Below, piece after piece: positions 1-8,269 of a stretch of 64,000 bases of DNA. The notes beneath the pieces are model-generated. The model worked only from the letters and a program-made list of their open reading frames with translations, was not told where the DNA came from and ran no database searches. This DNA is from Paractinoplanes abujensis (lineage in GTDB: Bacteria; Actinomycetota; Actinomycetes; Mycobacteriales; Micromonosporaceae). A program made the position numbers and the translations under genes. Location of the stretch: contig NZ_JACHMF010000001.1 in assembly GCF_014204895.1 (NCBI RefSeq), positions 2,914,001 to 2,978,000 of the forward strand, written 5' to 3'. Positions within the stretch are counted from its first letter, which is position 1; each line of letters begins with the position of its first letter.

Positions 1-324
1 GGCCAGGGCGAACAGGTTCACCTCGAACTGGTGGCGGGCCTCGTCGAGCGTGATGTCCTCGACCGCGCCGTACAGGCCGAAACCCGCGTTGTTGACGAGC
101 ACGTCGACCGCGCCGTGTTCGGCCTCGATCCGCTCGACCAGGCGGACCACGTCCTCGTCCCGGGTGACGTCGACCGCCACCACCACCGCGCCCTTCTGCT
201 CGAGGTCGCGCATGCGTTCGACCCGCCGGGCCACCGCGTACACGGTGTGCCCCTCGGCCAGCAGTTTCACGGCCGCGGCCTTGCCCATTCCGGAGGAGGC
301 CCCGGTCACCAGCACTGTTTTCAT
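1..324 (-). CDS. SDR-family oxidoreductase, N-terminal part (cut by window edge)
   Basis: Short-chain dehydrogenase/reductase, expected to be a cytosolic NAD(P)H-dependent enzyme of unknown substrate. The 108 codons visible begin at ATG (322-324). They show the glycine-rich cofactor motif TGASSGMG at residues 7-14 and the structural NNAG motif near residue 88, both diagnostic of classical SDRs. The catalytic Ser/Tyr/Lys lie in the missing part, so activity cannot be judged. The gene runs off the start of the window. It is transcribed in the same direction as the VOC gene at 431-853, about 100 bp away. Confidence 0.9.
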   Translation of the reverse strand, partial: MKTVLVTGASSGMGKAAAVKLLAEGHTVYAVARRVERMRDLEQKGAVVVAVDVTRDEDVVRLVERIEAEHGAVDVLVNNAGFGLYGAVEDITLDEARHQFEVNLFALA

Positions 325-430
325 GACTCTCACGCTAGGGAGCCGCGCGGGCCGGTTCACTAGCTGAAGACGCCACCTCACTCGCCGATCGCGCCACCTC
401 CACCGGCGGCTCCCCGCTCCCGGGCGCCCC

Positions 431-853
431 CTACTGGCCGCCGAAGCCGTTGTCGGCCAGCCACTGCGGATCGGGCGCGACCTGCTGCAGGACCTCGACC
501 AGCAGCCCGCCGGGGCCGGCGACCTGAAACCGGCGCTGGCCCCACGGCTCGGTCACCAGCGGCATGACCACCTCGAGACCGGCGTCACTCAAGCGCGCGA
601 ACTCGGCGTCCACATCCTCGACGACGAAGGCCAGCAGGGTGCCCACCACGGCCTTGCCGCGCGTCGCCTCGGGCCACGACTCGTGGTCGCGCTGCACGAA
701 GTCGAGGCTCACGTTCTGATGCCCCGCGTGCTGGGTGTTCACATACCACCCGATGTCGATGCCCACCTGGAACCCGAAGTGCTCCACGAACCAGGCCGGA
801 CTGTCGCTCGGCTTCTCGGCGGCCGCCACCATGCCGATCGCTGTGAACTGCAT
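431..853 (-). CDS. VOC (glyoxalase/bleomycin-resistance) family protein
   Basis: A 140-residue protein of the vicinal-oxygen-chelate superfamily. It has the single-domain babbabb pattern: an early WFVEHFGF segment, a central LLAFVVEDVDAEF strand-turn, and a late GPGGLLVEV strand typical of this fold. Members bind metal and act in dioxygenase, lyase or drug-binding roles; the substrate cannot be told here. The start is ATG at 851-853, chosen because GGGGGAG lies just upstream; an open frame continues further upstream but enters the IS110 element. That element begins about 60 bp before the start codon, so the native promoter may be displaced. Confidence 0.85.
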   Translation of the reverse strand: MQFTAIGMVAAAEKPSDSPAWFVEHFGFQVGIDIGWYVNTQHAGHQNVSLDFVQRDHESWPEATRGKAVVGTLLAFVVEDVDAEFARLSDAGLEVVMPLVTEPWGQRRFQVAGPGGLLVEVLQQVAPDPQWLADNGFGGQ

Positions 854-926
854 CTGCTCCCCCTCGGATCGCGGTCGTCCGGGCAGCATAGGCGAACCCG
901 TGCGGCGCCCCGCGGTTATCCACAAT

Positions 927-1210
927 CCAGGCTTGTCCACGTTGAGATGCTGGATGGGCCTCAGCGGCGGGTCTTGACTCGTTGTCCACATGGCGTCCGC
1001 GGTAGAACTGGGTGGGTCTTCGGTGATGGTCTGACCCGTGTTCCCCAGGCGTCCGTACGGCTGCCTTTCGGCTGAGCTGTCGGCCGTCGCCGAGGCCACC
1101 ACCAGGCAGGGAATGTGACTTAACAGGAGCTTGGCTAGAAGCCCCGTCAACGTGCTGTCCACCCCTGCCCGGCGGTGTGCCACCCGGTTCACACCAATGA
1201 AGGGCAGCAG
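927..1210 (+). ncRNA. Candidate bridge-RNA region of IS110 copy 1
   Basis: IS110-group elements are known to transcribe a structured bridge RNA from the long left end upstream of the recombinase. It carries loops that pair with target and donor DNA. The 5' part here can fold into a hairpin: bases 929-939 pair with 951-961 (some G-U) around an 11-nt loop. All five differences from copy 2 fall on the two sides of this helix. That is where target-guide segments would sit. The exact RNA ends are unknown and no promoter was identified. Confidence 0.45.
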
Positions 1211-1218
1211 GATCCACG

Positions 1219-2307
1219 ATGCCAGAACAAACCATCGAGGTCATCGGTGGTGTCGACACCCATGCTGACACCCACACCGCCGCGCTGATCGACCAGACCG
1301 GGCGGCTGCTCGGCCGTGAGCAGTTCCCTGCCGATGTGGCCGGCTATCAAACACTGCTGGCCTGGATGCGCAGCCACGGACCGATCCGGGCAGTCGGCGT
1401 CGAAGGCACCGGCAGCTACGGCGCAGGCTTGGCGCGTCACCTGCACCAGGAAGCTGTCACCGTGCTCGACGTCGACCGCAGCGACCGCAGGACCCGCCGC
1501 CGGCGCGGCAAGAGTGACCCTGTTGACGCCGAGGCCGCCGCCCGATCAGTGCTGGCCGGCACCGCGACCACCATCGCGAAAACTCGCAACGGCATCGTCG
1601 AGACACTGCGCGCGATCACCGTCACCCGTGCCGGCGCGGTTCGCGCCCACACCGCGGCCAAGAACGCGCTGATCGCCATGTCCCGGACCGCACCCGAGCC
1701 GTTACGCAGCCAATTCACCGGGCTACCCATCGGCCGGTTGATCACCGTGGCGGCTGCGCTGAAGCCCGGCTTCGACATGACCAACCCCACCAGCGGAGCC
1801 ATCCTGGCGCTACGCCGGCTGGCCCGCCGCTGCCAGCACCTGGCGACCGAGATCCGCGAGGCCGACCTCGACCTCCAACTGATCCTGCGTGACCTCGCCC
1901 CACGCATGCTCGAGCAGCCCGGAGTCGGTCCGGTCAGCGCCGCGCAACTACTGATCACCGCCGCAGACAACCCACAACGGTTGCACTCCGAAGCCGCTTT
2001 CGCGATGCTCTGCGGCGCCGCACCCCTACCCGCCAGCAGCGGACGCACCGACCGGCACCGCCTTAATCGCGGCGGAGACCGCCACGCCAACCGGGCCTTA
2101 CACACCATCGCCCTGAGCCGGTATCAGCACCACCCAGCCACCCGCGCCTACATCGAACGCAGAACCACCCAAGGCCTGAGCCCACGCGACATCAAACGCT
2201 GCCTCAAACGCTACATAGCCCGCGACATGTTCTCCCACGTCCAACAAGCCCTGCGCCACCACGCCCTGCAAAAAACAACACTCCCGCACCAGTTATCCAC
2301 AACTTGA
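1219..2307 (+). CDS. IS110-family transposase (DEDD recombinase), copy 1
   Basis: A 362-residue transposase, identical in protein sequence to the copy at 13067-14155. The N-terminal RuvC-like DEDD domain (about residues 8-160) shows GGVDTHADTH, then VEGTGSYG, then the SDPVDAEAAAR segment. The C-terminal transposase_20 domain (about 215-315) shows EQPGVGPVSAAQLL and the SSGRTDRHR region, where these enzymes carry the catalytic serine. Start ATG is preceded by AGGA at suitable spacing. Reading frame and motifs are intact, so this copy should be active. Its last codons (HQLSTT) overlap the TTATCCACA motif at the right end. Confidence 0.96.
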   Translation: MPEQTIEVIGGVDTHADTHTAALIDQTGRLLGREQFPADVAGYQTLLAWMRSHGPIRAVGVEGTGSYGAGLARHLHQEAVTVLDVDRSDRRTRRRRGKSDPVDAEAAARSVLAGTATTIAKTRNGIVETLRAITVTRAGAVRAHTAAKNALIAMSRTAPEPLRSQFTGLPIGRLITVAAALKPGFDMTNPTSGAILALRRLARRCQHLATEIREADLDLQLILRDLAPRMLEQPGVGPVSAAQLLITAADNPQRLHSEAAFAMLCGAAPLPASSGRTDRHRLNRGGDRHANRALHTIALSRYQHHPATRAYIERRTTQGLSPRDIKRCLKRYIARDMFSHVQQALRHHALQKTTLPHQLSTT

Positions 2308-2452
2308 CTTACAGGAGCATCAGCCCGAGCCGTCGCCGCGTCCCAAGATCGCCCTGCCTCGATAAAATGGGCGAGGGCGGGGGTCCCCCGGTGGGGCGGG
2401 CCTCTGTTCCAGCTACCGACCGGCTCGTCCGCGGACGGGCTAGGTTTCCGGT

Positions 2453-2881
2453 ATGACGACGTTGGACGACTTCGCGGAGCTGGCGCGGGCCGAGCAGGGG
2501 CTGGTGACCGTCTCGACGCTGCGGGCGGACGGGACCATTCAGGCGTCGCTGGTGAACGCGGGCGTGCTGGCGCACCCGCTGACCGGCGTACGGGGTCTGG
2601 CCTTCGTGACCTATGGCCGGGTGAAGCTGCGCAACCTGCGGGCGCGCCCCCAGCTGGCCGTGTCGGTGCGGTCGGGGTGGAAGTGGGCCACCGTGGAGGG
2701 TGAGGCCGAGCTGATCGGGCCGGACGACCCGGTCGACGGCGTCGATGTGCGGCTGCTGCTGCGGGAGGTGTTCACGGCGGCCGGGGGCACGCATGAGGAC
2801 TGGGACGAGTACGACCGGGTGATGGCCGAGCAGCGGCGCACGGCGGTGCTGCTCGGCCCCACCCGGGTCTACAGCAACTGA
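2453..2881 (+). CDS. PPOX-class F420/flavin-dependent oxidoreductase-like protein
   Basis: A 142-residue split-barrel protein of the pyridoxamine-phosphate-oxidase-like superfamily. The pattern VTVSTLRADGTIQASLVNAG, then the central RVKLRNLRARPQLAVSV strand and WATVEGEAEL, matches the actinobacterial F420-binding PPOX group. Such proteins use F420 or a flavin for small-molecule reduction; the substrate is unknown. Length is normal for the family. It lies about 130 bp downstream of IS110 copy 1 and may be transcribed partly from the element. Confidence 0.85.
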   Translation: MTTLDDFAELARAEQGLVTVSTLRADGTIQASLVNAGVLAHPLTGVRGLAFVTYGRVKLRNLRARPQLAVSVRSGWKWATVEGEAELIGPDDPVDGVDVRLLLREVFTAAGGTHEDWDEYDRVMAEQRRTAVLLGPTRVYSN

Positions 2882-3014
2882 TCAGCGAGCGCACCATGCC
2901 GTGCGGGTCCAGCACGTATTTCTTGGCCGCGCCCCGGTCGAAGTCCTGGTAGCCCTGCGGGGCGTCGTCCAGGCCGATGGCGGCCGCGTTGACGTTCTCG
3001 GCGATCTGCACAAT
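2882..3014 (-). pseudogene. Remnant of a glutathione-independent formaldehyde dehydrogenase C-terminus
   Basis: On the minus strand about 43 codons read VQIAENVNAAAIGLDDAPQG and then DFDRGAAKKYVLDPHGM. This is the conserved tail of zinc-dependent formaldehyde/alcohol dehydrogenases of the FdhA type (APQGY..FD.G..KK.V.DPHG). There is no catalytic or Rossmann domain upstream and no proper stop after the tail: the frame continues into the antisense of the PPOX gene. It is therefore a leftover fragment, probably from a deletion between the PPOX gene and the pilin gene. Confidence 0.7.
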
Positions 3015-3067
3015 CGGTGATGAGAAAACCGGCCGCCCCGAAGGACGACCGGCTGAGGGTGCACGGG

Positions 3068-3253
3068 TCAGGGCACGACCAGTTTGTTGCCGACGGTCGT
3101 GAACAGGTCGCTGATCTTCCCGCCGAAGATCGTGGCCCCGGCGATCAGCGCGATGGCGATGAGCGTGACCAGCAGGCCGTACTCGACGGCGGTGGCGCCC
3201 TCGTCGTCGCGGGTGCGCAGCCGGGCCTGAATATATGCGGCGATGTGATGCAT
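3068..3253 (-). CDS. Flp/Fap-type IVb pilin
   Basis: A 61-residue prepilin. After a short basic, hydrophilic leader comes EGATAVEYG, the Flp-type processing site (cleavage after Gly, Glu at +5, Tyr at +6). A hydrophobic stretch (LLVTLIAIALIAGATIFG) then forms the membrane/assembly helix, and the tail is short. It would be cut by a TadV-type peptidase and assembled into Flp pili by a Tad system. No tad genes are nearby, so it is either an orphan pilin or served by a distant cluster. Start ATG at 3251-3253. Confidence 0.9.
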   Translation of the reverse strand: MHHIAAYIQARLRTRDDEGATAVEYGLLVTLIAIALIAGATIFGGKISDLFTTVGNKLVVP

Positions 3254-3476
3254 GCTCGTGTCCCCCCAAGAGTCAAGCGTCCTACGCCCGGACCCATCGG
3301 CTTGCCGCCCCCGCGTTTGAGTGCCGTACGGGTTGCCAATGGGGTGCGCCCGTGTCGGCGGGACGGGGGATAGGACGCGCGGGACGGGAGTGACAGGATG
3401 GCCGTAACCTCTTCGGTGCCGGCTCGTTGAGCGGGTACGGACCAGTTCACCCCCGAGAACTATCTGGACGACATTG

Positions 3477-6104
3477 ATGGCATCCCGGCCGGTGGTGCTC
3501 GCCACGGGCGCCCTCGTGGTCACGGCGTCGGTGATCGCCGCGCTGATCCTGCTGGAACCGCGCGCCGTGGCCGGTTTCCTCACGGCCGGCGTGGCCGTGA
3601 CGGCCGCGGTGATGGTGCGCGCGGCCCGGACGGGCCGGGCGGCCGGCCCCCGGCTGCGTGTGCTGGCCCTGGCCGGCGGGCTGGGCCTGACCGCGGTGGC
3701 CGGTGCGGCCAGTGGGGTCGCCACGCTCGTGGCGCCCGGGGTGCTGGTGGGCGGGGTGCCCCTGCCGGCCGAGATCCCGCTGGTGGCGTTGTTCCTGGTG
3801 GCGATCACGTTGCTGCCCGCGATCCTGCGGCCGCACCAGCGCCGCGACTCGCTGGCCCAGCTGCGGATCGGGCTGGACGTGCTGGCGGTGGCGGGCTGCC
3901 TGCTCTTCGCGTCGTGGATGCTGCTGTTCAACTCCGACGGCGAACGCCGCGGGGCCTCGATCACCGCGTTGATCTGCGGGGGCAGCGCCGCCGCCACGGC
4001 CGCGGTCAACGGCGTGCACGCGCTGCGGCAGCGGGCCGCCCTGCAGTGGTGCGGCCCGGCCGCGGCCCTGGCCCTGATCGGTCTGACCGCGCTGGTCATC
4101 GGCATGGACTACCCGGACGAGGCGAACGCCGGAATCGCCGCCGTGGTCGCCGCGGCCGCCATCAACGTGGCCGCCGTGCTGCTCTGGCACGGCTCGGTGC
4201 GACTGTCGCCCGACGAGAGCCCGCTGCCGCCGCCGGGCAGCGAACCGTCGGCCGGTTTCCCGCTGCTCGCGCTCCCGGTGCTCGGCTCGGCCCTGGTCAC
4301 CGTCTATCACCTGCTGCAGGGCGGCGGGCTGGACGCGACATCGATCGCGCTGGGCTCGGTGGCGATCACGGCCGTGGCCGCACGGGAGTGGGTGTCGTCG
4401 GTGGCGCTGCGCCGCCAGGCCGGGCATCTCGCCGATCAGGGCAACCGGCTGCGCAGCCTGATGTTCGGCTCGGCCGACGTGGCCCTGGTGCTCGACTCCA
4501 ACCTGGCCGTGCGCTGGCAGTCGGCTGCCACGGCGCGCCAGTTCGGACTGTCCGATCAGGAGGTGCTGGGCCGGGCGGTGTCCGCGCTGGTGCACCCGGA
4601 CCAGGTCGAGGACGTGCACGCGTACCTGCTGACCCGGATGACCGGCCCCGAGTCCGACGGCGACGACGGCCTCCCGGTCCGGCTGCGTGACGGTTTCGGC
4701 CGGTGGCGCGAGACCGAGTGGACGACCAGCGGCGCCGACCCCGCGGAGGCCGGGCACACGCTGGTCGTGCACGTCCGCGACGTCACCAACATGCGCGACC
4801 TGGAACAGGCACTGCGCGAGTCGGCGCACCTCGACCACCAGACGGGGCTGGCCAACCGGGACGGCCTGGTCCGCGCGGCCGAGCTGATCCCCGACGCCGG
4901 CGCGATGATCGTCGTCGAGCTGGGCGGGCTGACCGCGATCGGTGACGTGCGCGGCCGCGACCTGGCCGAGCTGGTGCTGGTGGAGGCGGCCCGGCGACTG
5001 CGCCTGCAGGTGGCGGGGGCCGACATCCCGGCCCGGATCGGCGAGACCCGGTTCGCGGTGCTCACCCACAGCGGCGCCGTACGGGCCCACCTGCTCGCCG
5101 GTCAGCTGGTCAACGCGCTGTCGGCGCCCTACATGACGGCCGGCACGGTGTCGCACCTGTCCGCGTGGGGCGGGCTGGCCGACGTGAGCGACGAGCACGA
5201 CTCCGACGAGGTGATCCGCCGGGCGGCGCTCGCGCTGCGGTCCGTACGGTCGGGGCCGCCCGGCGCCGTGGAGTGGTACGAGGCCGAGATGGAGACGCGC
5301 CTGCTGCGCCGCTCGACGCTGGAGCAGGACCTGCCGGGTGCGGTCGACCGGGGCGAGATCGACGTGCACTACCAGCCCGTGCTCGAGCTGGACGGGCGCC
5401 GCCCGGTCGGGGTGGAGGCCCTGCCCACGTGGCGGCACCCCCAGCTCGGCGCGGTGCCGGCCGACGAGTTGCAGGCCGTGGCCGAGGATCTGGGACTGCA
5501 CAGCCAGGTCGAGCAGGCGGTGCTGCAGCGCTCGTGCCGGCTGCTGGCCCGGTGGCGGCAGTTCAACGACACGTTGTGGCTGGCCGTCAACGTGCGCCCG
5601 CGCCAGCTCGTCGACCCGGCCTTCCAGGCCACCCTCGACACCACCCTGGAGGACCACGACCTGCCCCATTCCGCGCTGGTCATCGAGATCGCCGAGCAAC
5701 ACCTGTCCGACGTACGGGAGGACGCCCACCAGCCACCGGTCGAGGACATCGCCGCCCAGCTCGGCCGGTTGCGCGCGGCCGGCGTACGAACCGCGGTCGA
5801 CAACTTCGGCACCGGGCCCACGTCGCTGAGCCGGCTGCGGATCCTGCCGATCGACCTGCTGAAGATCGACCGTGCGGTGTTCGCCGACCCGGTCGAGACG
5901 TTCCGGCAGGCCGGCGCGGTGATGGACGTGGCCGTGACGCTCGGGCGGCGGCTCGGCATGGAGGTCATCGCGCACGGCCTGGAGGACGCGATGGATCTCG
6001 ACACGGCGCGCACCGCGGGCTGCCGGCTGGGGCAGGGTGACCTGCTGGCCCGCCCGATGCCCGCCGAACACCTCGAGGCAGTGCTCGAACACCTTCGTGT
6101 GTAG
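3477..6104 (+). CDS. Membrane PAS-GGDEF-EAL protein with degenerate catalytic motifs
   Basis: About 875 residues. The N-terminal ~310 residues carry about eight or nine hydrophobic segments. A PAS-like domain follows (about 325-435), then a GGDEF-like domain (about 440-600) and an EAL-like domain (about 615-870). The GGDEF signature is replaced by IGETRF, so cyclase activity is unlikely. In the EAL domain the EAL motif (VEALPTW) is present, but the metal-binding DDFGTG reads DNFGTG and VIAEG reads VIAHG, so phosphodiesterase activity is also doubtful. I infer a c-di-GMP receptor or regulatory scaffold. A TTG lies immediately upstream of the chosen ATG (3477) and could be the start instead. 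Confidence 0.88.
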   Translation: MASRPVVLATGALVVTASVIAALILLEPRAVAGFLTAGVAVTAAVMVRAARTGRAAGPRLRVLALAGGLGLTAVAGAASGVATLVAPGVLVGGVPLPAEIPLVALFLVAITLLPAILRPHQRRDSLAQLRIGLDVLAVAGCLLFASWMLLFNSDGERRGASITALICGGSAAATAAVNGVHALRQRAALQWCGPAAALALIGLTALVIGMDYPDEANAGIAAVVAAAAINVAAVLLWHGSVRLSPDESPLPPPGSEPSAGFPLLALPVLGSALVTVYHLLQGGGLDATSIALGSVAITAVAAREWVSSVALRRQAGHLADQGNRLRSLMFGSADVALVLDSNLAVRWQSAATARQFGLSDQEVLGRAVSALVHPDQVEDVHAYLLTRMTGPESDGDDGLPVRLRDGFGRWRETEWTTSGADPAEAGHTLVVHVRDVTNMRDLEQALRESAHLDHQTGLANRDGLVRAAELIPDAGAMIVVELGGLTAIGDVRGRDLAELVLVEAARRLRLQVAGADIPARIGETRFAVLTHSGAVRAHLLAGQLVNALSAPYMTAGTVSHLSAWGGLADVSDEHDSDEVIRRAALALRSVRSGPPGAVEWYEAEMETRLLRRSTLEQDLPGAVDRGEIDVHYQPVLELDGRRPVGVEALPTWRHPQLGAVPADELQAVAEDLGLHSQVEQAVLQRSCRLLARWRQFNDTLWLAVNVRPRQLVDPAFQATLDTTLEDHDLPHSALVIEIAEQHLSDVREDAHQPPVEDIAAQLGRLRAAGVRTAVDNFGTGPTSLSRLRILPIDLLKIDRAVFADPVETFRQAGAVMDVAVTLGRRLGMEVIAHGLEDAMDLDTARTAGCRLGQGDLLARPMPAEHLEAVLEHLRV

Positions 6105-6164
6105 ATCCTGTCGATCGGCGGCGGGCGGATGCGTCATCTCCCGGCACCGACGAGAGGACACCCC

Positions 6165-6734
6165 ATGATCACCGTTTTTCAGAACGTCACCCTCGACGGC
6201 GTGATGCAGGCGCCGGGCCGCAAAGGCGAGGACGACCGGGGCGGCTTCGCGCACGGCGGGTGGGCCGACGGGTACGCCGACGAGGTGTCGATGTCCTTCG
6301 CGGCCGAGGGCATGAGCCGCCGGGACGGGGCGCTGCTGTTCGGCCGCCGCACGTACGAGGACCTGCTCGGTTTCTGGACCGGCACCGAGCGGCCCAACCC
6401 GTTCACCGACGTGCTGGTCGGCGCGCGCAAGCTGGTCGTCACCCGCTCGGCGGGCACGACCGCGGCCTACCCCAGCACCGAACTGCTGGTCGGCGAGGCC
6501 GTCGAGACCGTGGCCGCGCACCGGGAGACCGGACTGACGATCATGGGCAGCGGGGAGCTGATCCGCGCTCTGCACGCCGCGCGGATGATCGACACGTACG
6601 TGCTGCAGATCCACCCGATCGTCCTGGGCTCGGGCACGAAACTGTTCGCGGACGGCGAGCCCGCGAACCTGACGCTGGAACGCTCGATTCCGACCACCAC
6701 CGGCGTGATCATCGCCCGGTACGCTGTTCGCTGA
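6165..6734 (+). CDS. Dihydrofolate reductase-family (RibD C-terminal-like) protein
   Basis: A 189-residue protein of the DHFR/RibD_C superfamily. Features are an N-terminal FQNVTLDGVMQAP strand-loop, GALLFGRRTYEDLLGFW, the NADPH-binding segment LTIMGSGELIRAL and the late HPIVLGSGTKLF motif. Proteins of this kind are NADPH-dependent reductases of unknown substrate, often next to YCII/ECF pairs in actinobacteria. Start ATG at 6165 is preceded by GAGAGGA; an in-frame ATG at 6129 lacks a ribosome site. The next gene starts 12 bp after the stop, so it is likely cotranscribed with the YCII and sigma factor genes. Confidence 0.9.
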   Translation: MITVFQNVTLDGVMQAPGRKGEDDRGGFAHGGWADGYADEVSMSFAAEGMSRRDGALLFGRRTYEDLLGFWTGTERPNPFTDVLVGARKLVVTRSAGTTAAYPSTELLVGEAVETVAAHRETGLTIMGSGELIRALHAARMIDTYVLQIHPIVLGSGTKLFADGEPANLTLERSIPTTTGVIIARYAVR

Positions 6735-6746
6735 AAAGGGGCCGAC

Positions 6747-7115
6747 ATGCGCTACACGCTGCTTTTTCACTACCAGGAGGCGACCGCCGACGAGCTCGGC
6801 CCCGAGGTCCTGGCCGAGGGGCAGCGGGCGATGTCGGCCTACGCGGCGACCCTGCACGCGGCGGGCGTCCTGCTCGGCGGCGAGGTGCTGCACACGTCCG
6901 AGCTTTCCACCACCGTACGGGTGCGGGACGGTGTCACGCAGGTGCAGGACGGGCCGTTCGCCGACACCAAGGAGCAGCTCGGCGGCACGATCGTGATCGA
7001 CGTGCCCGACCTGGACGCGGCGATCGCGTGGGCCGGGCAGGCCCCGCAGGCGCAGTGGGGCACGGTCGAGATCCGCCCCGGTGCCACCCACCTCGTGGAC
7101 GGTGTGTGGAGGTGA
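6747..7115 (+). CDS. YCII/DGPF-domain protein, partner of ECF42 sigma factor
   Basis: A 122-residue YCII-related protein. It has the DGPF signature (VQDGPFADTKEQLGG, about residues 67-81) that names the family. DGPF proteins are almost always encoded beside ECF42-type sigma factors and are thought to take part in their regulation or in the stress function they control. The stop codon overlaps the GTG start of the sigma factor gene (GTGA at 7112-7115), implying translational coupling. Confidence 0.93.
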   Translation: MRYTLLFHYQEATADELGPEVLAEGQRAMSAYAATLHAAGVLLGGEVLHTSELSTTVRVRDGVTQVQDGPFADTKEQLGGTIVIDVPDLDAAIAWAGQAPQAQWGTVEIRPGATHLVDGVWR

Positions 7116-8269
7116 GCTCGGACGAGGCGCGCGCCGCCGCGGAACGGGCCGCACGGGCCTCGTACGGCAAACTCGTCGCCCTGCTGGCCGCGCCCGACGG
7201 CGACCTCGCCCAGGCCGAGGACGCGCTGGCCGCGGCGTTCGAGCAGGCCCTGCGCCGGTGGCCCGCGACCGGCGTGCCCGCCAACCCGGAGGGATGGCTG
7301 CTCACCGTGGCCCGCAACCGCCGGCGCGACGCGTGGCGCAAGCCCGCCACTGCCCCGCTCACCGAGGACAGCTCGCTCACCGGCCCGCTCGAGGAGCACG
7401 ACCCGTACGCGATCGGCGACAAGCGGCTCGAGCTGCTGTTCGTGTGCGCGCACCCGGCCATCGAGGAACCCGCCCGTACCCCCCTGATGCTGCAGACCGT
7501 GCTCGGCTTCGAGGCCGCCGAGATCGCCCGCGCGTACGCCGTGCCGCCCGCGACGATGGCGCAACGGCTGGTCCGGGCCAAGAAGCGGATCAAACAGGCC
7601 CGCATCCCGTTCGCCGTGCCCGACCGGCGGGCCATGCCCGAGCGGCTGCCCCCGGTGCTGGAGGCGGTCTACGGCTGCGCCGCCATCGCGTGGCGCGGTG
7701 ACATCGGTGAGGCGCAGTACCTGGCGGTCACCCTGGCCGCGCTGCTGGGCGCCGAGGCCGAGGCGTGGGGCCTGGCCGCGCTGACCACGTTCACACTGGC
7801 CCGGCGCCGGTCCTCGTTCGTGCCGCTCGACCAGCAGAACCCGGCCGACTGGGACGCGGCCCTGATCGGCGAGGCCGAGACCTACCTGCGGCGCGCTCGG
7901 CCCGGCGGCCCGCCCGGGCGTTTCCAGCTGGAGGCGGCGATCCAGGCCGTCCACTGTGACCGCGGCCGGACCGGCGGCACCGACTGGCCGGCCCTGCGCA
8001 CCCTGTACGCGGCCCTGCTCACGGTCGCACCCAGCCTTGGTGCGCGGGTCGCGGCGGCCACAGTGGTGGGCCGGCTCGACGGCCCCGAGGCGGGCCTGGC
8101 CGCACTGCCGGGCGGCGCCGGACAGTTCCAGCCCTACTGGGCGGCCCGCGCCGACCTGCTCGCCCGGGCGGGCCGCGACGCCACGGCCGCCTACCGCGAA
8201 GCGGCCGCTCTCACCGATGACGCCGACGTCGCGGCGTTCCTGACCGCGCGGATCAGCGCCTCCGGATGA
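7112..8269 (+). CDS. ECF42-type RNA polymerase sigma factor with C-terminal helical domain
   Basis: A 385-residue extracytoplasmic-function sigma factor. Region 2 is near residues 15-80 (NPEGWLLTVARNRRRDAWRK) and region 4 near 120-170 (ARTPLMLQTVLGF, then AEIARAYAVPPATMAQRL, a helix-turn-helix). About 200 further residues form TPR-like helices, the hallmark of ECF42, which has no classical anti-sigma factor. The start is GTG, overlapping the YCII stop. The last 17 bp overlap the convergent repeat-protein gene at 8253-8567. Confidence 0.93.
   Translation: MSSDEARAAAERAARASYGKLVALLAAPDGDLAQAEDALAAAFEQALRRWPATGVPANPEGWLLTVARNRRRDAWRKPATAPLTEDSSLTGPLEEHDPYAIGDKRLELLFVCAHPAIEEPARTPLMLQTVLGFEAAEIARAYAVPPATMAQRLVRAKKRIKQARIPFAVPDRRAMPERLPPVLEAVYGCAAIAWRGDIGEAQYLAVTLAALLGAEAEAWGLAALTTFTLARRRSSFVPLDQQNPADWDAALIGEAETYLRRARPGGPPGRFQLEAAIQAVHCDRGRTGGTDWPALRTLYAALLTVAPSLGARVAAATVVGRLDGPEAGLAALPGGAGQFQPYWAARADLLARAGRDATAAYREAAALTDDADVAAFLTARISASG

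Larger units (their letters stand above)
912..2323 (+). mobile_element. IS110-family insertion sequence, copy 1
   Basis: This unit matches 12760-14171 base for base except five positions (927, 928, 929, 932 and 963). It has a 307-bp non-coding left end, one transposase gene and only 16 bp after the stop codon, which is the IS110-group layout (long left end). No terminal inverted repeat is obvious. Boundaries are taken from where the two copies diverge, so they may include bases of the target. An 11-bp direct repeat GTTATCCACAA occurs at both ends (915-925 and 2292-2302). Confidence 0.93.

Noticed and set aside
912..990. Replication origin suggested by DnaA-box sequences
   Set aside because: The boxes belong to the IS110 ends and recur with copy 2. 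There is no dnaA/dnaN gene and no AT-rich unwinding region.
431..1192. Longer VOC protein with a 113-residue N-terminal extension
   Set aside because: The extension is read antisense through the IS110 left end; the same residues appear beside copy 2, and the domain begins at the ATG with a ribosome site (853).
2309..2794. Minus-strand frame antisense to the PPOX gene
   Set aside because: Arg/Pro/Gln-rich antisense frame without motifs; the PPOX gene on the plus strand explains the region.
3447..7154. A minus-strand open frame of 1235 codons
   Set aside because: Antisense to the GGDEF-EAL, DHFR and YCII genes, which have clear families; composition is repetitive and charged.
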